Positions 7,946 to 14,498 of a stretch of DNA of 18,441 nucleotides are shown in pieces. The stretch spans positions 1-18,441 of the forward strand of contig CALBSO010000057.1 of NCBI GenBank assembly GCA_937968015.1, given 5' to 3'. The notes below the pieces were generated by a model, which saw only the letters and a program-made list of their open reading frames with translations, had not been told where the DNA came from and did not search any database. Source of the DNA: an uncultured Thermomicrobia bacterium (GTDB lineage Bacteria; Chloroflexota; Chloroflexia; Thermomicrobiales; JALYUS01). How positions within the stretch are numbered: position 1 is the stretch's first letter; every line of letters starts with the position of its first letter. The position numbers and the translations under genes were made by a program.

Positions 7946-8373
7946 TGCCCGATCAGTCGTCGGACATGAAAAAGAACGCGATCAAGATCGCGATGGGCGC
8001 GGCGCTTGGTGGCGCGCTCGGCATCGTTGCCGCGCTCCGCAAAGGGAGCAACGAGCAACGAGCGGGCGCCTTTTGGGCAGGAAGCAATGAGGTAGGGGCG
8101 GTTCGTGAACCGTTCGCCTCGACACTCAATCCTCAGTCCTCATCCCGCCCAGGGGGCGCCCGGAATCCTCAGTACTCCCCCGACCATCCTGATTGGGAGC
8201 CGTTGCCCGCCGCCCATCTCCCCCGGCCGACGTACTGGCCCGTTGTGCTCGCGGTCGGCATCGTCTTCCTCGCCTGGGGCATCGTGACGACGATCGCCAT
8301 TACGGTCATCGGGCTGGCGCTCCTTGCCCTCGGCCTCGGCGGCTGGATCGGAGAACTGCGCCATGACCATTGA
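7945..8373 (+). CDS. Small membrane protein, cytochrome oxidase subunit IV-like, with repeat-derived linker
   Basis: This 142-residue protein has an ATG start with a GGGGGAGGG site upstream. Residues 12-31 form a glycine-rich helix (AMGAALGGALGIVAALRKG), like the N-terminus of YtxH-type proteins. Residues 80-142 contain PDHPDWEPLP, PRPTYWPVVLAVGIVFLAWG, a second helix, and GGWIGELRHDH. This arrangement resembles the small subunit IV-like proteins of caa3/aa3 oxidase operons in Gram-positive and Chloroflexi-like bacteria. The middle, residues about 33-78, is Ser/Asn/Gly/Pro-rich and lacks any fold signal. Its DNA contains heptamer repeats (8046-8063, 8125-8145) and a palindrome (8099-8112) of a kind otherwise found between genes here. 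The family call is by sequence style and operon position. The end overlaps the Rieske start by 11 nt. Confidence 0.75.
   Translation: MPDQSSDMKKNAIKIAMGAALGGALGIVAALRKGSNEQRAGAFWAGSNEVGAVREPFASTLNPQSSSRPGGARNPQYSPDHPDWEPLPAAHLPRPTYWPVVLAVGIVFLAWGIVTTIAITVIGLALLALGLGGWIGELRHDH
8046..8063 (+). repeat. Heptanucleotide tandem repeat (GAGCAAC), inside a coding region
   Basis: GAGCAAC is present twice, followed by GAGC, a strict 7-bp period over 18 nt. It encodes SNEQRA of the small oxidase-operon protein. It resembles the GAG-containing heptamers at 8913, 10456 and 18250. Confidence 0.7.
8099..8112. repeat. 14-bp palindromic element inside a coding region
   Basis: CGGTTCgtGAACCG is a perfect palindrome with 6-bp arms. 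It is preceded by GTAGGGG and followed by TTCGCC. It lies between two heptamer repeats in the linker-coding part of the small membrane protein and looks like part of the same insertion of repetitive DNA. Confidence 0.5.
8125..8145 (-). repeat. Heptanucleotide repeat (CTCARTC on + strand), inside a coding region
   Basis: Three successive 7-bp units, CTCAATC, CTCAGTC and CTCATCC, run through codons 61-67. On the minus strand they read as GAYTGAG units, the same word as the repeat at 8913-8932 in the Rieske-cytochrome b spacer. The 11-nt word TGAGGACTGAG is shared between the two sites. Confidence 0.6.
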
Positions 8374-8893
8374 GACCTACGCGCCGACCGGGACAGATCA
8401 TGCGGAATCGCCGGAGATGCTTGGCCGGCGGCGGTTCCTGAACTGGTTGTGCATCGGGCTGGGCGCGGCAGGGGCGGCGGCGGTGGGCGTGCCCGTCGTC
8501 GGGTTCCTGATCCGGCCGCTCTTTGTCAAGAAGCCGGGCGAGTGGCGCCCGGTCGGGAAGGTGGACGATTTCATGGTCGGCACGACGAACCTGGTGAAGT
8601 ACACGGACAATTCATCGGTGCCCTGGACGGGCGTTTCCGGGAACACCGGGGCGTGGCTCCGGCGCAACGGCCCGCAGGATTTCGTCGCCTTCTCGATCCA
8701 CTGCTCGCATCTCGGCTGCCCGGTACGCTGGCTGGCGGATGCGAACCTCTTCATGTGCCCGTGCCACGGCGGCGTCTACTACAAAGACGGCACGGTCGCC
8801 GCCGGGCCGCCACCACAGCCGCTGACGACATATCCGGTGCGCACCAACAACGGGCAGGTGGAAATCCTGACCAGCCCCATTCCGGTAACGTGA
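8363..8893 (+). CDS. qcrA: Rieske iron-sulfur protein of the menaquinol-cytochrome c reductase
   Basis: This 176-residue protein takes one electron from menaquinol and passes it to cytochrome c. Residues 21-52 form a Tat-type signal anchor (GRRRFLNW followed by a Gly/Ala-rich helix). The 2Fe-2S centre ligands are Cys114, His116, Cys132 and His135 (CSHLGC and CPCHGG), and Cys119 and Cys134 form the usual disulfide. The proline loop GPPPQPL closes the cluster-binding fold. I chose the ATG at 8363 because the in-frame extension to 8324 lies wholly within the previous gene, and GGAG precedes this ATG by about 9 nt. It overlaps the upstream gene by 11 nt. A 120-bp spacer with a strong hairpin separates it from cytochrome b. 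Confidence 0.95.
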   Translation: MTIETYAPTGTDHAESPEMLGRRRFLNWLCIGLGAAGAAAVGVPVVGFLIRPLFVKKPGEWRPVGKVDDFMVGTTNLVKYTDNSSVPWTGVSGNTGAWLRRNGPQDFVAFSIHCSHLGCPVRWLADANLFMCPCHGGVYYKDGTVAAGPPPQPLTTYPVRTNNGQVEILTSPIPVT

Positions 8894-8912
8894 CGAGGGT
8901 AGCGCGCAAAGA

Positions 8913-8932
8913 ACTGAGGACTGAGGACTGAG
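8913..8932 (+). repeat. Heptanucleotide tandem repeat (ACTGAGG) in the Rieske-cytochrome b spacer
   Basis: The 7-bp unit ACTGAGG runs for almost three copies with no mismatch. It sits 19 bp after the Rieske stop and just before the hairpin element. It is the clearest of the heptamer tracts in the window. Confidence 0.8.
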
Positions 8933-8937
8933 TAGTG

Positions 8938-8990
8938 GTGGCGTAGGCTTCAGCCTGCGATCCCGAAACGCAGGCTGAAGCCTACGCCAC
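8938..8990. repeat. 22-bp perfect inverted repeat (hairpin element, copy 2)
   Basis: Positions 8938-8959 pair perfectly with 8969-8990 across a 9-nt loop. A G·U pair and two more pairs extend the stem to 8935/8993. Each arm holds a small palindrome (GGCTtcAGCC at 8946-8955, GGCTgaAGCC at 8973-8982). The arms share the GTGGTGGCG...GGCTTYAGCCTGC core with copy 1 at 67-126. The hairpin lies between two genes of one operon and ends about 20 nt before the cytochrome b start. It could modulate the ratio of Rieske to cytochrome b mRNA or limit ribosome access. Confidence 0.85.
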
Positions 8991-9013
8991 TACCAGAGTG
9001 AAAGATTGATGTG

Positions 9014-10450
9014 ATGGCAGCGGAAGCGAAGCGAGGCAATGTCTTTACACGGGCATGGCGGGCATTCGATGACCGGACGGGGACATCGAAACTGGTTGGC
9101 CCGATCCTCCGCCATCCGGTGCCGGAAACGGGGAGGATTGGCTGGGCGTACGTTTTTGGCAGCGCGACACTCTTCTCCTTCATGACGCTCGTCGCCACTG
9201 GGATCGTCCTCGCCACGTCGTATATCCCCGCGACGGCGGACGCCTATAACAGCCTTCAGTTCATCTCGCATGACACCTTCGGGCGGATCGTGCGCGGCAT
9301 CCATTACTTCGCCGCCTCCGCGATGATGATCTGTATCGGTATTCACATGATCCGCGTCTTCCTGATGGGTTCATACAAGTTTCCGCGCGAGGTGAACTGG
9401 CTCACCGGCGTTGTCCTCTTCGCACTGACGCTCGCGATGGCCTTCACCGGCCAACTGCTGCGCTGGGATCAGGACGGCTTCTGGTCGCTCGTGGTCGCCG
9501 CCGAGCAGGCGGGCCGCATGCCGATCATCGGCAAGGGGCTTGCGCACTTCATCTTCGCAGGCGATACGGTGAGCGGCGCGACCTTGAGCCGCTTCTTCGC
9601 CATCCATGTCTTCTTCCTCCCGGCACTGATCTTTGCGACCGTCGCGCTGCATCTCTACCTCGTCATCCATGATGGCATCTCCGAGCCGCCGAAGGCGGGC
9701 GATCCCGTGGACCCGAAGACCTACCGGGCGAAATACGACGCGCTCCTGAAACGCAATGGCGTGCCCTTCTGGCCGGACGCGGCCTGGCGGGATGCGATCT
9801 TCGGCGTCGCGGTGCTCTGCACTATTTTGCTGCTGGCGATCATCTTCGGTCCCAAGGAGTTGGGAAATCAGCCAGACCCTTCGATTATTAATGCCTATCC
9901 GCGGCCGGACTGGTATTTCCTCTGGTACTTTGGCGTGCTCGCGCTCTTGCCGAAGGGGACGGAGAGTTACGTCATCATCCTGGCGCCGGTGCTCCTCTTT
10001 GTCGTGCTCTTCGGGCTGCCCTTCGTCTCCAACCATGGCGAGCGCAGCCCGAAACGGCGGCCATGGGCGGTCGGTTTCGTGCTGCTGACACTCATCATGA
10101 TCGGGACGCTCTGGCAGATCGCCGCCCGCGCGCCCTGGTCGCCGCACTTCGATGTACAGCCGCTCTCCGCGCAGGTTGTCGGCACAACGAGTGGGCCGGT
10201 CGCGCAGGGGGCGCACCTCTTCAACGCGAAGGGGTGCCAGTATTGCCACGCGGTCAACGGGCAGGGCGGCAATCGTGGCCCGGACCTGACAAAGGTGTCG
10301 GGCCGCCTCTCGCAGGACGCGATCACCATCCGCATCCTCAATGGTGGCAGCAACATGCCCGCGTACGGTGGCAACCTGACGCCGGACGAATTGAACGCGA
10401 TCATCGCCTTCCTCAAGAGCAGAGAGCGAGAGGGGACGAACGGGCAGTAA
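9014..10450 (+). CDS. qcrB: Cytochrome b with C-terminal cytochrome c domain (menaquinol-cytochrome c reductase)
   Basis: This 478-residue protein combines a full-length cytochrome b of eight membrane helices with a class I cytochrome c. The b-heme ligands are His97/His111 (14 apart) and His198/His213 (15 apart). The 14/15 spacing is that of cytochrome b6 rather than mitochondrial cytochrome b. The Qo motif is PDWY (298-301) in place of PEWY. The heme c site is CQYCH (408-412), with likely axial Met448 (GSNMPAY). It replaces a separate cytochrome c1. No Cys is near the b6 heme-ci position. The ATG at 9014 is chosen. A GTG at 9011 is an in-frame alternative, and neither has a strong Shine-Dalgarno sequence, which hints at coupling or weak initiation. 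It is the last gene of the respiratory operon. Confidence 0.95.
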   Translation: MAAEAKRGNVFTRAWRAFDDRTGTSKLVGPILRHPVPETGRIGWAYVFGSATLFSFMTLVATGIVLATSYIPATADAYNSLQFISHDTFGRIVRGIHYFAASAMMICIGIHMIRVFLMGSYKFPREVNWLTGVVLFALTLAMAFTGQLLRWDQDGFWSLVVAAEQAGRMPIIGKGLAHFIFAGDTVSGATLSRFFAIHVFFLPALIFATVALHLYLVIHDGISEPPKAGDPVDPKTYRAKYDALLKRNGVPFWPDAAWRDAIFGVAVLCTILLLAIIFGPKELGNQPDPSIINAYPRPDWYFLWYFGVLALLPKGTESYVIILAPVLLFVVLFGLPFVSNHGERSPKRRPWAVGFVLLTLIMIGTLWQIAARAPWSPHFDVQPLSAQVVGTTSGPVAQGAHLFNAKGCQYCHAVNGQGGNRGPDLTKVSGRLSQDAITIRILNGGSNMPAYGGNLTPDELNAIIAFLKSREREGTNGQ

Positions 10451-10455
10451 CCAGC

Positions 10456-10471
10456 GAGCAGTGAGCAGTGA
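10456..10471 (+). repeat. Heptanucleotide tandem repeat (GAGCAGT) after cytochrome b
   Basis: GAGCAGT occurs twice in tandem, then GA, starting 6 nt after the cytochrome b stop codon. It has the same 7-bp period and GAG core as the repeats at 8046 and 8913. The related but irregular GAGAGCGAGAG lies in the last codons of cytochrome b. Confidence 0.65.
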
Positions 10472-10524
10472 ACGAGAACGCTGACTCGATGGAACCAAAT
10501 CTCGTCCCGCCGCGTCATTGAAAT

Positions 10525-10549
10525 GCGCAGACCAAACTGCGGTCTTCGC
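10525..10549 (+). terminator. Possible terminator hairpin after the respiratory operon
   Basis: GCGCAGACC at 10525-10533 pairs with GGTCTTCGC at 10541-10549, with one mismatch and a 7-nt loop. It lies 75 bp after the cytochrome b stop. No T-run follows, so it is at best a weak or factor-assisted terminator. The rest of 10451-10659 shows only the heptamer repeat and the palindrome at 10631. Confidence 0.3.
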
Positions 10550-10630
10550 GTGCCCACGATATGCCGGCCGCTTCACGGAAACGTAAGAACCGGGCAATCA
10601 ATCGGCAAGGTGCCGTGCCTACCCTCTTTG

Positions 10631-10648
10631 TATTGGACGCGTCCGATA
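10631..10648. promoter_or_regulatory. 18-bp imperfect palindrome before the methyltransferase gene
   Basis: TATtGGACGCGTCCgATA is symmetric at 16 of 18 positions, with a perfect 10-bp core. It ends 2 nt before the strong GGAGGTGA ribosome-binding site of the methyltransferase. The size and position fit an operator for a dimeric repressor. No adjacent regulator gene is present. Confidence 0.35.
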
Positions 10649-10659
10649 GAGGAGGTGAC

Positions 10660-11307
10660 ATGGTCCCACCCAGTATGCCCTACGAGCGATATGCGAACCA
10701 ATACGCCGCATTCCGCCTCCATGCCTGCCCCGACGACCGTGCGGCGGGTCTGGCCGCGCTCGACCTCTCGCACGCGCGGCACGCCGCCGAGATCGGCTGC
10801 GGGCCGGGGTACTACGCGCCGGTGATTGCCGCGCGGCACCCCGCCGTCCGCGTCACCGGCATAGATAATTCCCCGGCCCAGATCGCGCTGGCGCGACAAC
10901 GGATCGCACGGGGCGGGCCACGCAATATCCGCTTCATTCGCGACGACGTCCGTTCCCTCTCCCAACCGGATGGATCCTTCGACCGGATCGTCGCCTCCCG
11001 GCTCTTCATGGTGGTGCGCGAGCATCGCCGCGCGATGGCGGAACTGCACCGTGTGCTCGCGCCGGGCGGCATTCTGCTCATCGCGGAGCCAATCGCAAGA
11101 CCCGCGGTCACCTTCGCGGATTGGACGCGTGTGGCGATGCCGGGAGAACAGATCTTCACGGCTGCCACCTTCGCGGCCCTCGCGTTTCTGGTCCCGTGGG
11201 GCGCATGCACAATCTGGAATGCTGACGGATACCGATACGCGCGCTGTCAAAAAGCGGCGCATTCGCACGCAAAGGGAGAGATCACCGATGGCGATCCAGG
11301 AAGATGA
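10660..11307 (+). CDS. Class I SAM-dependent methyltransferase
   Basis: This 215-residue protein has a methyltransferase fold of the UbiE/Methyltransf_11 type. The SAM-binding motif I is EIGCGPGYYAPVIA (44-57). The acidic residue at the end of strand 2 is Asp69 (VTGIDNS), and motif II is RDDV (94-97). The post-motif is LAPGGILLIAEP (133-144). The methyl acceptor cannot be told from the sequence. I placed the start at 10660 because a near-perfect Shine-Dalgarno (GGAGGTGA) lies just upstream. The frame is open to 10561, but that part has no motif. It overlaps the molybdoenzyme gene by 20 nt, so the two are translationally coupled. Confidence 0.88.
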   Translation: MVPPSMPYERYANQYAAFRLHACPDDRAAGLAALDLSHARHAAEIGCGPGYYAPVIAARHPAVRVTGIDNSPAQIALARQRIARGGPRNIRFIRDDVRSLSQPDGSFDRIVASRLFMVVREHRRAMAELHRVLAPGGILLIAEPIARPAVTFADWTRVAMPGEQIFTAATFAALAFLVPWGACTIWNADGYRYARCQKAAHSHAKGEITDGDPGR

Positions 11308-12943
11308 ACCGATCACAATCATCGCACCCGTCACTTCAGCCGTTGTTGCACCGGCGCGCGGTACGACGCGATGGCTCCAGGCATTGGCTGCCGGTCTTGT
11401 GAGCGGGGCGCTCGCAACGCTGGCGATGCTGCTTGCGATGGTCGGATTGCGCGTCTGGCTGGGCGTCCCCGCCCCGCCCGAAAGCATCCCCGACCGAATC
11501 GCCCCGCTCCTGCGGATTCCCGAGTTCTTCTCGCTCTTCGACCGTTTCGGCGGATACAACGGCCTGAAGCGATTTGGCGTCCTTTCCATTCTCGCCGGTA
11601 TGGTCGCCGTCGGTGTCGTTGTCGGTCTGTTCTATTCCCTCCTTACTGAGAACAGCCGCACGGCGGAACCGATGAAGCCGCGTCGCTTCGGCCTCAGCCC
11701 CGTGGCGCTGGTATTCATCGCGATCGTCGTGGCGCTGCTCTGGCTCGGGACGCTCGCCTTGCTGCAACCGATACTCGGCGCGAACTTCCGGGGATTTTCC
11801 CCGCATCCGGCAACGGCGCTGACCATCGTCGGGTTACTCGTCGCCTACCTGACGTACGGTGTGACGCTCGTGCTCATCTGCCGGGCGCTGACAAGTGCGG
11901 CCCCGATCCGAAGCGCCGCACCGGTCGCCGGGCAACTGATCGGTCGCCGGACTGCCATCGCCGTGGGCGCGGGGCTGATCGCCGGGATCGGCGTGCGCGT
12001 AAGCCTCGCACGGTTCAACACACGCGCCGTCTTCTCCTACGACGGGCTGCAATACAAGGGGGCCGGTGTCCAGCCGATCACGCCCAACGATCGTTTCTAT
12101 GCCGTCACGAAGAATGTCGTTGACCCCAATCCCACGAAGGCATTCTGGCGGCTCGAAATCGGCGGCAAGGCCGATCACGGCCGCATCTATTCCTTCAATG
12201 ACCTGGCCGCGCTCGCTCCCATCGAGCAGGAAACGACGCTCATGTGCATCAGCAATGGCGTGGGGGCGGGGCTGATGAGTAACGCGAAATGGAAGGGCGT
12301 ACCATTGCGCACGCTCCTCGACACTGCGGGCCCGCACGCGGGCATCGTGGAAGTCAAACTGACCGGCGCAGACGGCTACACCGATACCATCCCGTTCGAC
12401 AAAGCGATGGACCCGACGACGCTCGTTGTCTACGAAATGAATGGAGCGCCGCTGCCGCAGCGACACGGCTATCCTGTTCGCGTCATCGTGCCGGGGATGT
12501 ATGGCGAGAAGAACGTCAAATGGGTCACCCGCATTGAAGTCGTGGACCATCCGGTGAAAGGTTTCTACGCGCAGCAAGGCTGGGGGCCGAACTTTATCAT
12601 CCCGACCCGCTCGCGCATTGATGTGCCCGATGGGAGTGCATCCCTCCCCGCGCATATGCCGACGACGATTCGAGGAATCGCTTTCGGTGGCGATCGTGGT
12701 ATCTCGCGCGTCGAAGTCAGCACCGACGATGGCGCGACGTGGCAGGAAGCACGGATTGACTACCCCGGCACCCGCCTCTCCTGGGCGCTCTGGAGCCTCG
12801 CGTGGACACCTCCACAACCGGGGATGTATCGCCTCATTGTCCGTGCGACTGACGGCGCCGGCGCGCTCCAGATTGCCGAATTGCACGACATTGTGCCGCA
12901 AGGTGCGACCGGCTACCACCAGGTGACCGCACGGGTTGTCTAA
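11288..12943 (+). CDS. Membrane-anchored sulfite-oxidase-family molybdopterin oxidoreductase
   Basis: This 551-residue protein has four N-terminal membrane helices (about 30-57, 95-119, 137-161, 175-200). A fifth segment begins with twin arginines (GRRTAIAVGAGLIAG, 219-233). Residues 250-425 form the Mo-cofactor domain of the sulfite oxidase/YedY family, with the likely Mo-coordinating Cys320 (LMCISNG) and the family's NAKWKGVPL at 332-340. Residues 430-551 form the Ig-like dimerisation domain (GISRVEVSTDDGATW, 471-485). No heme domain is present, so electrons must go to a partner. Four helices place the twin arginines in the cytoplasm, which fits Tat export of the folded catalytic domain. 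The substrate is unknown, and sulfite is only one possibility. The ATG at 11288 has GGGAGAG upstream. The next gene starts 19 bp after the stop. Confidence 0.9.
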   Translation: MAIQEDEPITIIAPVTSAVVAPARGTTRWLQALAAGLVSGALATLAMLLAMVGLRVWLGVPAPPESIPDRIAPLLRIPEFFSLFDRFGGYNGLKRFGVLSILAGMVAVGVVVGLFYSLLTENSRTAEPMKPRRFGLSPVALVFIAIVVALLWLGTLALLQPILGANFRGFSPHPATALTIVGLLVAYLTYGVTLVLICRALTSAAPIRSAAPVAGQLIGRRTAIAVGAGLIAGIGVRVSLARFNTRAVFSYDGLQYKGAGVQPITPNDRFYAVTKNVVDPNPTKAFWRLEIGGKADHGRIYSFNDLAALAPIEQETTLMCISNGVGAGLMSNAKWKGVPLRTLLDTAGPHAGIVEVKLTGADGYTDTIPFDKAMDPTTLVVYEMNGAPLPQRHGYPVRVIVPGMYGEKNVKWVTRIEVVDHPVKGFYAQQGWGPNFIIPTRSRIDVPDGSASLPAHMPTTIRGIAFGGDRGISRVEVSTDDGATWQEARIDYPGTRLSWALWSLAWTPPQPGMYRLIVRATDGAGALQIAELHDIVPQGATGYHQVTARVV

Positions 12944-12962
12944 GATAGGCGAGGAACCTCCA

Positions 12963-14498
12963 GTGGCTACCGCGCTCGATATGCGGCAGCCGAACAGTGG
13001 GGAGCGCTCGCGCGTCCCCCGCGCTCTGTGTCGAACGGTCGCGCCTCTCCGGGTCGGGTACGCATCTCTCGCGGCGTTGGATCGTCAGGGGCCTACGCGT
13101 ACGAAAGGCGGCGTGCTGCTCGATCTCGGCGTCCTGGCGATCTGTGGTGTCACGCTGGTCATCTCGACCTCTGCTATCGCGCGGTGGCGGATCGTGGCAG
13201 CCCATTACCACGCCTTCACCGCGCTGTTCGTCGTCGAACTCGCGGTCTACAGCCTGGCGGTGGCATGGGTGATCCGGCGCAAACCCCCCGTGCGATGGAC
13301 GCTCGCGCTGATCTTCCTCGTTGCCCTCTGCGCCCGTCTCGTTTTCATCCCGCAGACGCCGACGGTCTCCGACGACATCTATCGCTATATCTGGGACGGG
13401 CGCGTCCAGATCGCCGGGATCAACCCGTACCGCTACGCGCCCAATGATCCGGCGTTGGGGCGCTTGCGGGATGGTGCGATCTATCCCGGTATCAACCGCA
13501 AACCTGTCCGGACGATCTACCCGCCAGTCGCTCAGGGGGTCTTTCGCGCGCTCTACGTGATCCATCCGGACAGCGTGGTGTGGACGAAACTGGCTATTTC
13601 CCTGCTCGATCTCTTCACCGCAGCGCTCCTCGTCGGCCTGCTCATGCGGGAGCGGATGCGGCCCGAGCGTGTATTGCTCTACGCGTGGCACCCAGTGCTG
13701 ATTCTCGAAGTCGCGCACAGCGGCCACATTGATGTCGTCGCCGCGCTCTTCATTGCGCTCGCGCTGTACGCCCGCAACGGGAATCGTTTCGGTCGCACGG
13801 GCGTGCTGCTCGCCTGCGCGACGCTCGTCAAGTTGTACGCGCTCGTCGCGCTCCCCGCGTTCCTCTCCACCCCGCGCCGTAATCTCCGCCTCCTCGTCGC
13901 ACTGCTCGCGACGACGGCGCTCATGTATGCCCCCTTCCTTTCCGTCGGCGCGCACGTCTTCGGCTTCCTGCCGGGCTATGTGCAGGAAGAGGGGATTTCC
14001 TCCGGCGCGCGGTACTATCTGCTCCATCAAGTCCTGCGTCTCGCGCGGTGGTTGCCTGGGAATCCGGCTGCGCTGCTCGCCCGCTCGCCGCTCGCCCTTC
14101 TCTCCGCGACAGCATGGTACGAAGGTGGCATCGTCGCGGTGATGATGGCATGCGCCGTTTGGTGCTGGCTGTGCCCGGTGGCGTCACTCCGTGGGATCGC
14201 GGATCGGATCGCGCTCTTGTTTATCGTACTGCTGACCCTCGCGACACCGAGCCAGCCGTGGTATGTGCTGCTGTTGCTCGCTTGCGTGCCATTGGTCCGC
14301 GGCGCCTTCCTCATCCCAGCCAGCATCGTCGTGAGCAGCGCGGGCTTCGGCTACCTGCACGAGTGGTTCCCCGATCGCCCGTCATGGCCGCTGGTGATTA
14401 ACTACGACGGTCGCGCACTCGCGCTCGTCCTGCTCCTCGTCGCGCTCTTCGTGGCATGGCGAGCGCGGCGCGGAAAGACCGCCCCGATTTACGGATGA
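12963..14498 (+). CDS. GT-C membrane glycosyltransferase (GT87/mannosyltransferase-like)
   Basis: This 511-residue integral membrane protein has about ten to twelve hydrophobic helices. The first extracytoplasmic loop holds SDDIYRYIWDGRVQ at 136-149, then GINPYRYAPNDP at 152-163. The acidic pair Asp137-Asp138 is the expected catalytic site of polyprenyl-phosphate-sugar-dependent GT-C enzymes. A second signature, HPVLILEVAHSGHIDVV (243-259), is typical of GT87 and MptA/MptB-like mannosyltransferases. It probably adds sugars to a lipid or cell-wall glycan outside the membrane, but donor and acceptor are unknown. I chose the GTG at 12963 because GAGGA lies 7 nt upstream. The open frame begins at a TTG at 12936 that overlaps the previous gene. 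The 3' end overlaps the convergent kinase gene by 10 nt. Confidence 0.88.
   Translation: MATALDMRQPNSGERSRVPRALCRTVAPLRVGYASLAALDRQGPTRTKGGVLLDLGVLAICGVTLVISTSAIARWRIVAAHYHAFTALFVVELAVYSLAVAWVIRRKPPVRWTLALIFLVALCARLVFIPQTPTVSDDIYRYIWDGRVQIAGINPYRYAPNDPALGRLRDGAIYPGINRKPVRTIYPPVAQGVFRALYVIHPDSVVWTKLAISLLDLFTAALLVGLLMRERMRPERVLLYAWHPVLILEVAHSGHIDVVAALFIALALYARNGNRFGRTGVLLACATLVKLYALVALPAFLSTPRRNLRLLVALLATTALMYAPFLSVGAHVFGFLPGYVQEEGISSGARYYLLHQVLRLARWLPGNPAALLARSPLALLSATAWYEGGIVAVMMACAVWCWLCPVASLRGIADRIALLFIVLLTLATPSQPWYVLLLLACVPLVRGAFLIPASIVVSSAGFGYLHEWFPDRPSWPLVINYDGRALALVLLLVALFVAWRARRGKTAPIYG

Noticed and set aside
9371..10597. A 408-codon minus-strand frame opposite cytochrome b
   Set aside because: Highly charged, no recognisable motif, and fully explained by codon bias of the real plus-strand gene.
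10970..11287. N-terminal extension of the molybdoenzyme by 106 residues
   Set aside because: It lies inside the methyltransferase gene in another frame and is Arg/Ser-rich. The ATG at 11288 has its own ribosome-binding site.
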